From Pseudoflavonifractor phocaeensis (GTDB lineage: Bacteria; Bacillota; Clostridia; Oscillospirales; Oscillospiraceae): a stretch of DNA of 55,683 bases. The notes under the pieces are model-generated. The model was given only the letters and a program-made list of their open reading frames with translations. It did not search any database and had not been told where the DNA came from. Position 1 is the first letter of the stretch, and every line of letters starts with the position of its first letter. The translations under genes and the position numbers were made by a program. Below are positions 8,311 to 15,428 of the stretch, piece by piece. Location of the stretch: assembly GCF_021531375.1 (NCBI RefSeq), contig NZ_JADYTU010000014.1, positions 1 to 55,683 of the forward strand. Reading direction: 5' to 3'.

Positions 8311-9684
8311 TCAGCCCTGGGTGCCCTTGTCCAGAATGGGGGTGCCCTGGTTCAGCTCCTCCAGACCGGCCTGGATCTGGGCCACGGCCTGGTCGGGGGT
8401 CACCTTGACCTGCTCGCCGGTGCGCATGTTCTTGACGGCGGCCACGCCCTCCTTCACCTCGTCGTCCCCCAGGAAGATCACATAGGGGACGCGGATCTTG
8501 TCGGCGTAGGACATCTTCTGCTTGAACTTCTTCTGCTCGGCGTGGATCTGGGCACGGATGCCGGCGTTGCGCAGCTGGGTGGCCAGGGCGATGGAGGGGG
8601 CCATGTCCTCGGTCATGGGCAGGATCAGCGCGTCCACGGGGGCGGTGTTCATCTGCTCGTTCAGGTAGCCCTGGTCCTCCAGCACGAAGAACAGGCGGGT
8701 CAGACCGATGGAAATGCCAACTCCGGGGAGTTGTTTATCGGTATAATATTCCGCAAGGTTATCATAACGGCCGCCGGAACAGATGGAGCCGATCTCGGGG
8801 TGGTCCAGCATGGTGGTCTCGTAGACGGTGCCGGTGTAGTAATCCAGGCCCCGGGCGATGGTCAGGTCCACGGCGAAGTTGGCCTCGGGCACACCGAAGG
8901 CGGCCAGGTGGCGGACCACGGTGGTCAGCTCGTCCAGGCCCTCGTCAAACAGGGGGTTGCGGCCCCGGTAACCCTCCAGGGCGGCCAGCACCTCGGCGTT
9001 GGTGCCCCGGATGTCGATGAACTTCAGGATCTCGGCGGCCTGCTGCTCGGTGAGTCCGATCTCCTCGGAGGTGAGCAGCTCCCGGACGCTCTTTTCGCCG
9101 ATCTTGTCCAGCTTGTCCACGGTCCGCATGATGGCGCCGGACTGGCGGGTCAGGCCCAGCATGGCGTAAAAGCCGTTGAGGATCTTCCGGTTGTTCACCC
9201 GGATCTGGAACCGCTTGAGGCCCAGAGCGGTAAAGGTGCGGTAGATGATGGCGGGGATCTCCGCGTCGTTGGAGATGTCCAGCTTGCCGTCGCCGATGAC
9301 GTCGATATCAGCCTGGTAGAACTCGCGGAAGCGGCCCCGCTGGGCCCGCTCGCCCCGGTAGACCTTGCCGATCTGGAAGCGGCGGAAGGGGAAGGCCAGC
9401 TGGTTATAGTTCAAGGCCACATATTTGGCCAGAGGAACGGTCAGGTCAAAGCGCAGGGACAGGTCGGTGTCGCCCTTCATGAAGCGGTAGATCTGCTTCT
9501 CGGTCTCGCCGCCGCCCTTGGCCAGCAGCACCTCGCTGGCCTCGATGAGGGGGGTGTCCAGGGGGGTATAGCCATAAAGGGAGTAGCTCTCCCGGAGAAT
9601 GGAAACGATACGGTCGAACTGGATCTGCTGGGCAGGGAGCAGCTCCATGAAACCGGACAGAGTACGGGGTTGAACTTTAGCCAT
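8311..9684 (-). CDS. hisS: Histidine--tRNA ligase
   Basis: This enzyme charges tRNA-His. The 457 residues show class II synthetase features: LDTPLIEASEVLLAKGGGET, motif 2 YRGERAQRGRFREFYQAD, the HisRS-specific ARGLDYYTGTVYE, and motif 3 near ICSGGRYDNLAEYY. A C-terminal anticodon-binding domain ends with MSYADKIRVPYVIFLGDDE. ATG 9684 follows a GAAAGGATC site. It is the first gene behind a T-box leader and precedes aspS, the arrangement seen in Bacillus hisS-aspS. Confidence 0.95.
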   Translation of the reverse strand: MAKVQPRTLSGFMELLPAQQIQFDRIVSILRESYSLYGYTPLDTPLIEASEVLLAKGGGETEKQIYRFMKGDTDLSLRFDLTVPLAKYVALNYNQLAFPFRRFQIGKVYRGERAQRGRFREFYQADIDVIGDGKLDISNDAEIPAIIYRTFTALGLKRFQIRVNNRKILNGFYAMLGLTRQSGAIMRTVDKLDKIGEKSVRELLTSEEIGLTEQQAAEILKFIDIRGTNAEVLAALEGYRGRNPLFDEGLDELTTVVRHLAAFGVPEANFAVDLTIARGLDYYTGTVYETTMLDHPEIGSICSGGRYDNLAEYYTDKQLPGVGISIGLTRLFFVLEDQGYLNEQMNTAPVDALILPMTEDMAPSIALATQLRNAGIRAQIHAEQKKFKQKMSYADKIRVPYVIFLGDDEVKEGVAAVKNMRTGEQVKVTPDQAVAQIQAGLEELNQGTPILDKGTQG

Positions 9685-9924
9685 AAGTCATGATCCTTTC
9701 TTTTACACACAGCATTTTAGGTCCCTTTCAGCGCGGGAACTGGAGCGTCAGCGCTCGGGCTCCGAAGGAGCCGCCTTGTTATAATCCTTCCCCTTGGGGA
9801 AGGTGGAATTTGTGCAGCAGAGGGTAAGTGATGGCCATATTTTAAAACTCCTTTCTGTTCCGCCCACCGGGCGGGATGGAGGGGTTCGCAAAGAAAAGGG
9901 GCGGCGAAGCGGCACTTATGGTGA
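9685..9924 (-). other. leader spacer between T-box terminator and hisS
   Basis: A 240-bp stretch without a plausible gene. It contains a small palindrome, CCTTCCCC-TT-GGGGAAGG (about 9788-9805), of the kind dispersed between genes in this group. Nothing else is recognised. Confidence 0.5.
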
Positions 9925-9964
9925 CAAAAAAAGCGCTCTCATCCCCTGATTGGGACGAGAGCGC
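9925..9964 (-). terminator. T-box regulated terminator
   Basis: Arms GCGCTCTCGTCCC and GGGGATGAGAGCGC pair with one G-T and are followed by TTTTTTTG on the - strand. The T-box sequence just upstream would form the competing antiterminator. Confidence 0.88.
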
Positions 9965-10170
9965 GCAAACGCTTCGTGGTGCCACCCAACTTCGAGCGGC
10001 TCCCGGGGCCGCTCCTCTCGCCTTCTGTTGCGGGAAGGGGACCGCACCCGTCTCCGGGCCCGCTGGTAGCGCCGTCTTCGCCGGGGCCGGGTCCTGGAGC
10101 CCTCTCAACCGTGGGGCTCCTCTCTGTCGGAGGGCGTTCCGGGTACTAATGCGCCGTCACTGCGGTGAAT
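9925..10170 (-). promoter_or_regulatory. T-box riboswitch leader of hisS-aspS
   Basis: On the - strand the T-box signature GGGTGGCACCACG lies at 9987-9975. It is followed by a 13-bp intrinsic terminator (arms 9964-9952 and 9946-9933) and a run of T at 9932-9925. Upstream there is the stem I element AGTA near 10147-10144, a GAGAG-containing distal region, and an apical stem GGAGCCC/GGGCTCC. A likely specifier loop reads GAA-GAC-GG, with GAC (10076-10074) as the candidate codon, which would sense uncharged tRNA-Asp. T-box sequence and terminator are clear; the specifier assignment is by hand-folding. Confidence 0.92.
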
Positions 10171-10176
10171 GGTGTT

Positions 10177-10205
10177 ATGCTACCTTATTTTACGAAAAAA
10201 GTCAA
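10177..10205 (-). promoter_or_regulatory. sigma-A-type promoter of the T-box/hisS/aspS unit
   Basis: -35 TTGACT (10205-10200), a 17-bp spacer and -10 TAGCAT (10182-10177). Transcription would begin near 10170, at the start of the T-box leader. The -35 box lies 3 bp from the stop codon of the upstream mgsA-like gene. Confidence 0.75.
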
Positions 10206-10208
10206 GGG

Positions 10209-10625
10209 TCACAGGGCAAAAGGCACCCGGCTGGGGTTCATGCCCTGGCGCCAGTCCAGGTCGCCCCGGGCCAGACCGTGGATGAGCAGCTCGGCGGTGG
10301 CCACGTTGGTGGCCATGGGGACGGAGTGCTGGTCGCACAGGCGGGAAATATACAGGATATCCTTATCCATCTCGTTGTCCAGAGGGGAGTTGAAGAACAG
10401 AACCATGTCGATCTCGTTATAGACGATCCGCTGGCCGATCTGCTCGATGCCGCCGTGTTCATGGGAGAGGAAAAGCTGGACGGGCAGGCCGGTGGCGTCT
10501 GCCACCATACGTCCCGTGGCATTGGTAGCGCAGACAGAGTGCTTGGACAGAACGCCGCAGTAAGCGGTGCAGAACTGCACCATCAGATCCTGCTTTTTGG
10601 TATGGCTCATAATCGCGATATTCAT
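10209..10625 (-). CDS. Methylglyoxal-synthase-like (MGS) domain protein with altered active site
   Basis: The 138 residues align along their whole length with methylglyoxal synthase, the enzyme that converts dihydroxyacetone phosphate to methylglyoxal. Shared parts include IAIMSHTKKQDLM, VPMATNVATAELLIHGLARG and GDLDW. Key catalytic positions have changed. The usual SGPxGGDQ reads SHEHGGIE, so the catalytic Asp is Ile60. The phosphate-binding GTTG reads NATG. The PHEPD segment carrying the active-site His is shortened to EMDKD. Either activity is lost or the ligand differs. ATG 10625 has a strong AAGGAGG site. It follows the minD-like gene by 39 bp and is probably in its operon. Fold assignment is confident, enzymatic function is not. 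Confidence 0.8.
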   Translation of the reverse strand: MNIAIMSHTKKQDLMVQFCTAYCGVLSKHSVCATNATGRMVADATGLPVQLFLSHEHGGIEQIGQRIVYNEIDMVLFFNSPLDNEMDKDILYISRLCDQHSVPMATNVATAELLIHGLARGDLDWRQGMNPSRVPFAL

Positions 10626-10664
10626 TGGCAGCGGTACCTCCTTGTTATGTAGTGAAGGGGGGCG

Positions 10665-11399
10665 TTATCGGATCTTCATAATGGGGACCTGCTTTCCTTC
10701 CAGACGCTGGGCGATATTCCAGCAGGCCAGAGCGGCTCCGCGGCGGCCCCGGCTGGTGAGAGGAAGTCCCTGATTGGCGCACAGGATGACCTGCGGGTCC
10801 TCGGGGACCACACCGATGAGGGGCAGTCCGGCGGCGTTCATGGCGTCGTCAATGGTGGTGCGGAGCTTGCGGAGCAGTTTGGGCTGGATGCGGTTCATCA
10901 CCAGATGGACCTGGCGAAGCCGGTCTAGCTCGGCCACCGTGCGCTGGGCGTCCCGGAGGGAGGAGGCGTCGTTGGTAGCCACCACCAGTGCCCGGTCGGC
11001 TCCGCAGGTGGCCAGCCGGAAGCCGGTGCCAAGACCGGCGGGGGAGTCGATGAGCACATAGTCGTACATGCTCCGGGCGGTATTCAGCAGGGCGCGGATC
11101 TTGTCCGCGGTCAGGCTGGCGGGGAGGGACAGGGGGGCGGTAAGAAGGGACAGGCCCTTCAGATCGGGGTGGGACACCGCCGCCCGGGCCAGGGGACAGC
11201 GCCCCAGCGCCACATCGGAGAAGTCCATCAGAGCCCGGTCGTTCAGCCCCAGGGAGATGTCCAGGTTACGAAGTCCAATATCCATGTCGATGCACAGTAC
11301 GCTTCGGCCCATGAGGGCCAGGGAAGCGGCAGTGCCGCTGGTGATGGAGGTCTTTCCGGTGCCTCCCTTTCCGGAGGTGACTGCAATGATGATACCCAT
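10665..11399 (-). CDS. MinD-like ParA-family ATPase
   Basis: This is a P-loop ATPase of the MinD/ParA class. About 244 residues contain the deviant Walker A GKGGTGKTS near the N-terminus, LCIDMDIGLRNLDISLG (switch and dimer region) and YDYVLIDSPAGLG (Walker B). MinD normally positions the division site by recruiting MinC to the membrane. The C-terminus stops at QRLEGKQVPIMKIR, where typical MinD proteins continue into an amphipathic membrane-targeting helix, so none is visible here. No minC, minE or divIVA lies nearby. ATG 11399 is preferred over the in-frame TTG at 11414; the upstream Shine-Dalgarno is poor (GGGGGGAT). The mgsA-like gene follows. Confidence 0.85.
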   Translation of the reverse strand: MGIIIAVTSGKGGTGKTSITSGTAASLALMGRSVLCIDMDIGLRNLDISLGLNDRALMDFSDVALGRCPLARAAVSHPDLKGLSLLTAPLSLPASLTADKIRALLNTARSMYDYVLIDSPAGLGTGFRLATCGADRALVVATNDASSLRDAQRTVAELDRLRQVHLVMNRIQPKLLRKLRTTIDDAMNAAGLPLIGVVPEDPQVILCANQGLPLTSRGRRGAALACWNIAQRLEGKQVPIMKIR

Positions 11400-11427
11400 G
11401 GAATATCCCCCCAACTCACCACATTAA

Positions 11428-11455
11428 AGTGTACCACAAATCTTGGTCGCGTCAA
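11428..11455 (-). promoter_or_regulatory. sigma-A-type promoter for the minD-like operon
   Basis: -35 TTGACG (11455-11450), a 16-bp spacer and -10 TACACT (11433-11428), about 30 bp upstream of the chosen start codon. Confidence 0.7.
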
Positions 11456-11538
11456 TGGTTTTGGCCGAAACTTTTGAGAAAATTTAACAATTTTGGCAAT
11501 AATAGAAGCCTGTTCGCGTGGACGGGAAGAAGCCCGAA

Positions 11539-11904
11539 TCAGAGGGGTTCCTTCTGAATTTTTGCCCAGCGCCGGGGATAGTCCCAACGGGGCAGGCCCC
11601 GTTGGGGACCCGGGGTTTTAAATCCTCGGGCGAAGTGAATTCGCCCTGCGGAAATTCTCCCTTTGGTCGAATTTGCGCCGCATAAGCGGCGGGTCGCTTG
11701 CGCTCCCGGGCGATCCCCGGATCAGAGAGGTTCCTTCTGAATTTTTGCCCAGCGCCGGGGATAGTCCCAACGGGGCCTGCCCCGTTGGGGACCCGGAGTT
11801 TTAAATCCTCGGGCGAAGTGAATTCGCCCTGCGGAAATTCTCCCTTTGGTCGAATTTGCGCCGCATAAGCGGCGGGTCGCTTGCGCTCCCGGGCGATCCC
11901 CGGA
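11539..11904 (-). repeat. two tandem 183-bp repeats copying the rsmG 3' end
   Basis: Units 11539-11721 and 11722-11904 are nearly identical and abut the rsmG stop codon (11905). Each begins (on the - strand) downstream of a stop codon and ends with a copy of the last 13 rsmG codons (YPRRWAKIQKEPL, stop); the stop codons lie at 11905, 11722 and 11539. Only third-position changes occur in these codons (CGT/CGC, CCT/CCC). Each unit also holds a 10-bp hairpin (CCCAACGGGG/CCCCGTTGGG) and a core (11604-11677, 11787-11860) that reappears behind xpt. No other gene is seen in 11456-11904. Confidence 0.9.
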
Positions 11905-12618
11905 TCAGAGAGGTTCCTTCTGAATTTTTGCCCAACGCCGGGGATAGCCCTTTAACGTGGGCGCCACCTTTTCGATGAGGATGACCCGGTGGGTGATCTG
12001 GGAGCCGGGAATGGTGTAATCCAACTGGTCCCGGACCCGTCCGCCCATCATTTTGACGGCACGGGCGGCATGCTCCAGCTCGCCGTCCGATTCCACCGAC
12101 TTCATGGCCAGGAACAGCCCGCCCACCTTGACGAAGGGCAGGCACAGTTCCGCCAGCAGCCGCAGGTCGGCCACGGCCCGGGCGGTGGCAAAGTCAAAGG
12201 AGTCCCGAAAGCCCTTCACCTGGGCCTGCTCCTCGGCCCGGCCGTGGATGGCCCGGACGCCGGTAAGGCCCAGGGCGCCGGACACCTCATTCAGCCAGTC
12301 CACCCGCTTGTTCAGGGAGTCCAGCAGGGTGACCTCCAGAGAGGGGACCAGGATCTTCAGAGGCAGACCGGGAAAGCCCGCCCCGGTGCCCACGTCGATG
12401 AGGGTCTTTCCCTCAAATTGGGCGCAGTTGAGCAGCGCGGCGCAGTCCAGCATGTGCAGCCGGGCCACCTGCTCCGGCTCCCGGATGGCGGTCAGGTTCA
12501 TGACCTGGTTCTTTTCCAGCAGCAGCCGTCCGTACAGGTCCAGCTGCCCGGCCGCTTCGGGTGGGACCGCAGGGGACAGGCCCAACTCCTCCAGACCGGC
12601 GGAAATAATATCTTTCAT
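11905..12618 (-). CDS. rsmG: 16S rRNA (guanine(527)-N(7))-methyltransferase
   Basis: RsmG (GidB) methylates G527 in the 530 loop of 16S rRNA using S-adenosylmethionine. The 237 residues include the family motifs NQVMNLTAIREPEQVARLH, the SAM-binding LIDVGTGAGFPGLPLKI and FDFATARAVADLRLLAELC. ATG 12618 uses GGAGGT, which overlaps the stop region of the upstream small membrane protein, suggesting coupling. The final 13 codons are duplicated twice downstream in 183-bp tandem repeats. Position close to the noc-soj-parB cluster is normal for Firmicutes. Confidence 0.95.
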   Translation of the reverse strand: MKDIISAGLEELGLSPAVPPEAAGQLDLYGRLLLEKNQVMNLTAIREPEQVARLHMLDCAALLNCAQFEGKTLIDVGTGAGFPGLPLKILVPSLEVTLLDSLNKRVDWLNEVSGALGLTGVRAIHGRAEEQAQVKGFRDSFDFATARAVADLRLLAELCLPFVKVGGLFLAMKSVESDGELEHAARAVKMMGGRVRDQLDYTIPGSQITHRVILIEKVAPTLKGYPRRWAKIQKEPL

Positions 12619-12624
12619 ACCGGC

Positions 12625-12972
12625 TCAACCTCCAAAGTTGGACAACAGTCCCACGATTCCGATGGGCAGGGTAAAGGCGGCCAGACAGAAGCAGGCCAGA
12701 GCCAGCACGACGGCCACAGGCCGACTGGGGCTGCCGGTGGTTTTTCGGCTCACCACCACCACGGCGCCCATGCCCACCAGCCCGGGGACAGTCAGCAGGG
12801 GTGCCAGGTTGCCCAGCATGGTCCCGGTAAAGTAAAAATAGGTGGTCAGGGCCAGAAAGATCAGCACATAGACCAGGGCGATCCAGGCCAGCGTGCGCTT
12901 GACGGGGGAGGCGGGGGTGTAACCCTTGTTCTCCTCCTGCTCTTCTTCGGGGCGTTTGTCATGTTCAGACAT
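12625..12972 (-). CDS. small three-TM membrane protein, function unknown
   Basis: This 115-residue protein has a charged, Glu/Lys-rich cytoplasmic N-terminus (about 1-25). Three hydrophobic segments follow, around 28-49 (LAWIALVYVLIFLALTTYF), 55-74 and 85-108. I do not recognise a family. ATG 12972 has AAAGGAG. It lies immediately upstream of rsmG, with 6 bp between stop and start, and is probably translationally coupled to it. The region upstream (12973-13203) carries repeats rather than another gene. Confidence 0.7.
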   Translation of the reverse strand: MSEHDKRPEEEQEENKGYTPASPVKRTLAWIALVYVLIFLALTTYFYFTGTMLGNLAPLLTVPGLVGMGAVVVVSRKTTGSPSRPVAVVLALACFCLAAFTLPIGIVGLLSNFGG

Positions 12973-13030
12973 AGGTACTCCTTTGTTCGTGTGGATTCCA
13001 GGCGGCTGTTTGCAGAAGCTTCCCGCTTCC

Positions 13031-13211
13031 TGTTGTCACGCTTCGCCTGTTCGCGACGCTCTCCTTCCCGCCGACTCCGGGTACAAACATCCGGGCCTTT
13101 GGCCCTCCTTGGTTTGCACCTGTCGCTCTGGTCCAGAGTCGCTGCTCCCGGCGGCTCAGCGCTTCTTGTTGTCACGCTTCGCCTGTTCGCTGCTCCCGGC
13201 GACTCAGCGCT
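13031..13211. repeat. short direct repeats between mscL and the small membrane protein gene
   Basis: The block TGTTGTCACGCTTCGCCTGT occurs at 13031 and 13167. A second block around CTCAGCGC with TCGCTGCTCCCGGCG occurs at 13155 and 13203 (48-bp period). The latter overlaps the mscL stop codon, so the mscL 3' end (codons around EQR-stop) is partly duplicated downstream. Confidence 0.7.
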
Positions 13212-13635
13212 GCTCCTTCAGCAGGTCGCGGATCTCAGTGAGCAGCTTCTCCTCGGCGGAGGGCTCGGGGGGAGCGGGCTCCTCAGCGGGGGCCTCCTCC
13301 TTCTTGCGGTGGAGGTTGTTCAGGAATTTCACCATGCAGAACACGGCGAAGGCCAGGATAATAAAGTCCAGAATGGTGGACAGGAGGGTCCCGTAGTTAA
13401 TGGAGACGGCGGCGGCGATCTCCTCGCCGTTTTCCACCACGGCCTCCTTCAGCACAAACTTCCAGTCGCTGAAGTTGATGCCGCCGGTGAGCATACTGAC
13501 GGCGGGCATGATAATGTCGTTGACCAGGGAATTGGTGATCTTGCCGAAAGCGCCGCCAACGACAACGCCGACAGCCATGTCCACCACGTTGCCCCGCATG
13601 GCAAAGGCCTTGAATTCTTCCATAAACTTTTTCAT
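13204..13635 (-). CDS. mscL: Large-conductance mechanosensitive channel
   Basis: MscL forms a homopentameric membrane pore that opens under membrane tension to release solutes during osmotic downshock. The 143 residues show the conserved N-terminus [20 protein letters not shown] and TM1 [21 protein letters not shown] periplasmic-side loop (about 50-75), TM2 ([20 protein letters not shown]) and an acidic, Pro/Glu-rich cytoplasmic tail ending in the helix [15 protein letters not shown] follow. ATG 13635 with GGAGG at 9 bp is preferred over far upstream starts. It is apparently a single gene. Confidence 0.95.
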   Translation of the reverse strand: MKKFMEEFKAFAMRGNVVDMAVGVVVGGAFGKITNSLVNDIIMPAVSMLTGGINFSDWKFVLKEAVVENGEEIAAAVSINYGTLLSTILDFIILAFAVFCMVKFLNNLHRKKEEAPAEEPAPPEPSAEEKLLTEIRDLLKEQR

Positions 13636-14059
13636 GTTGGGATTTCCTCCTTTTATTTTTTTGTGAAGGGTCCGGGTCTTACCGCACAGCCCCTGCCGGG
13701 AGAGCGGGGGGAGGGGCGAGGGCTGAATCATGGAGTTTCACAATCCGAAACCCCTTGCGCCCCAAGGGATTGCGGATTTCGACCGTTCTGGAGCCGTTTT
13801 TGAGGGGGAAAATGACCCTGGGATGGTCCGGAGGACCTGAAAACGGCTGGAAAAAGATATAACGAATTGTATAAGTTTAGATAAAAATTACGAATCGTCA
13901 TTATCTGCCCTTGGCACAGCACAGAGGCGGCAGGGGAGGGGGCGCAGCATCCGCCTGGCTTTTCCCAGAGGCGCACAGGTTGTTTATTGCCTCTGCGCGG
14001 CGGCAAAGGCCGTGCCTATGGATACGACGGGGACCCGCCCCTGCGAATGGGGGAAAGTT
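13636..14059 (-). other. intergenic region between serS and mscL
   Basis: A 424-bp stretch without a credible gene. It contains a two-part hairpin at 13743-13779 (AATCCG...CGGATT outside, CCCTTG...CAAGGG inside) in the probable mscL leader. An AT-rich section at 13850-13905 could hold the mscL promoter, but no clear -35/-10 pair was found. Confidence 0.5.
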
Positions 14060-15361
14060 TTACTTCTTGGGGATGAGCACCTTGGTGCCGCCCATATAGG
14101 GCCAAAGGACCTCGGGGATGACCACGGAGCCGTCGGCCTGGAGGTTGTTCTCCAGGAAGGCGATGAGCATACGGGGAGGGGCCACCACGGTGTTGTTCAG
14201 GGTGTGGGGCAGGTAGGTGCCCTTCTCGCCCTTGACGCGCATCTTCAGGCGGCGGGCCTGGGCGTCGCCCAGGTTGGAGCAGGAGCAGACCTCAAAGTAC
14301 TTCTGCTGGCGGGGGGACCAGGCCTCGATGTCGCAGGACTTGACCTTCAGGTCGGCCAGATCGCCGGAGCAGCACTCCAGCTGGCGGACGGGGATGTCCA
14401 GGGAGCGGAACAGCTCCACGGAGTACCGCCACATCTTCTCGTACCAGTCCATGGAGTCCTCAGGCTTGCAGACCACGATCATCTCCTGCTTCTCGAACTG
14501 GTGGATGCGGTAGACGCCGCGCTCCTCGATGCCGTGGGCGCCCTTCTCCTTCCGGAAGCAGGGGGAGTAGGAGGTGAGGGTCTGGGGCAGGGAGGCCTCG
14601 GGGATGATCTGGTCGATAAACTTACCGATCATGGAGTGCTCGGAGGTGCCGATCAGATACAGGTCCTCGCCCTCGATCTTGTACATCATGGCCTCCATAT
14701 CGGTCTGGGACATGACGCCCTCCACCACGTTGCCGTGGATCATGAAGGGGGGGATGCAGAAGGTGAAGCCCTTGTTGATCATAAAGTCCCGGGCGTAGGC
14801 CAGCACCGCCTCGTGGAGCCGGGCCACGTCGCCCAGCAGATAGTAGAAGCCGTTGCCGGAGACACGGCCGGCGGAATCCATGTCGATGCCGTTGAAGGAT
14901 TCCATGATCTCGGTGTGGTAGGGGATCTCAAAGTCGGGCACCTTGGGCTCGCCGAAGCGCTCCACCTCCACGTTGGCGGAGTCGTCGGGGCCGATGGGCA
15001 CGGAGGGGTCGATGATGTTGGGGATGGTGAGCATGATCTTGCGGATGCGGGCGGCCAGTTCGGTCTCCTTGGCCTCCAGGGCAGCCAGCTCGTCGGCGTT
15101 GGCCTTGACCTGGGCCTTGACGGCCTCGGCCTCCTCCAGCTTGGAGGGGTCCTTCTTGGCCTGGCCCATGAGCATGCCAACCTGCTTGGACAGGCTGTTG
15201 CGGGCGGAGCGCAGCTCGTTGGCCCGGGTCTGGGCGGCGCGGTTCTCCTCATCCAGAGCCAGCACCTCGTCTACCAGAGGCAGCTTGGCGTCCTGAAACT
15301 TCTTCTTGATGTTCTCCTTGACGAGCTCGGGGTTCTCCCGAATAAATCTGATATCCAGCAT
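14060..15361 (-). CDS. serS: Serine--tRNA ligase
   Basis: This enzyme charges tRNA-Ser (and tRNA-Sec where present). The 433 residues start with the coiled-coil tRNA-binding arm (about 1-110, with MLDIRFIRENPELVKENIKK). The class II catalytic core includes LIGTSEHSMIGKF, motif 2 SPCFRKEKGAHG...RGVYRIHQFEK, and the C-terminal motif 3 region NTVVAPPRMLIAFLENN. The segment SCDIEAWSPRQQKYFEVCSC is the clostridial form of the usual DLEVW...E(I/V)SSCSN motif. ATG 15361 follows AAGGAGAGG. It is separate from the upstream parB operon by about 65 bp. Confidence 0.95.
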   Translation of the reverse strand: MLDIRFIRENPELVKENIKKKFQDAKLPLVDEVLALDEENRAAQTRANELRSARNSLSKQVGMLMGQAKKDPSKLEEAEAVKAQVKANADELAALEAKETELAARIRKIMLTIPNIIDPSVPIGPDDSANVEVERFGEPKVPDFEIPYHTEIMESFNGIDMDSAGRVSGNGFYYLLGDVARLHEAVLAYARDFMINKGFTFCIPPFMIHGNVVEGVMSQTDMEAMMYKIEGEDLYLIGTSEHSMIGKFIDQIIPEASLPQTLTSYSPCFRKEKGAHGIEERGVYRIHQFEKQEMIVVCKPEDSMDWYEKMWRYSVELFRSLDIPVRQLECCSGDLADLKVKSCDIEAWSPRQQKYFEVCSCSNLGDAQARRLKMRVKGEKGTYLPHTLNNTVVAPPRMLIAFLENNLQADGSVVIPEVLWPYMGGTKVLIPKK

Positions 15362-15428
15362 GGTGATTTCCTCTCCTTAATATAAATGAGTAGATGACTG
15401 AACAATATTGGGTCGCGGGGGTGGGCTA

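Noticed and set aside
11539-11904. 183-bp tandem repeats as a CRISPR-like array
   Set aside because: The units are contiguous, near identical over their whole length and have no short repeat-variable spacer pattern; no cas gene is in the window.
15362-15428. TTGTTC-17-TATTAA as the serS promoter
   Set aside because: The -10 box abuts the ribosome binding site, so transcription would start inside or after it.
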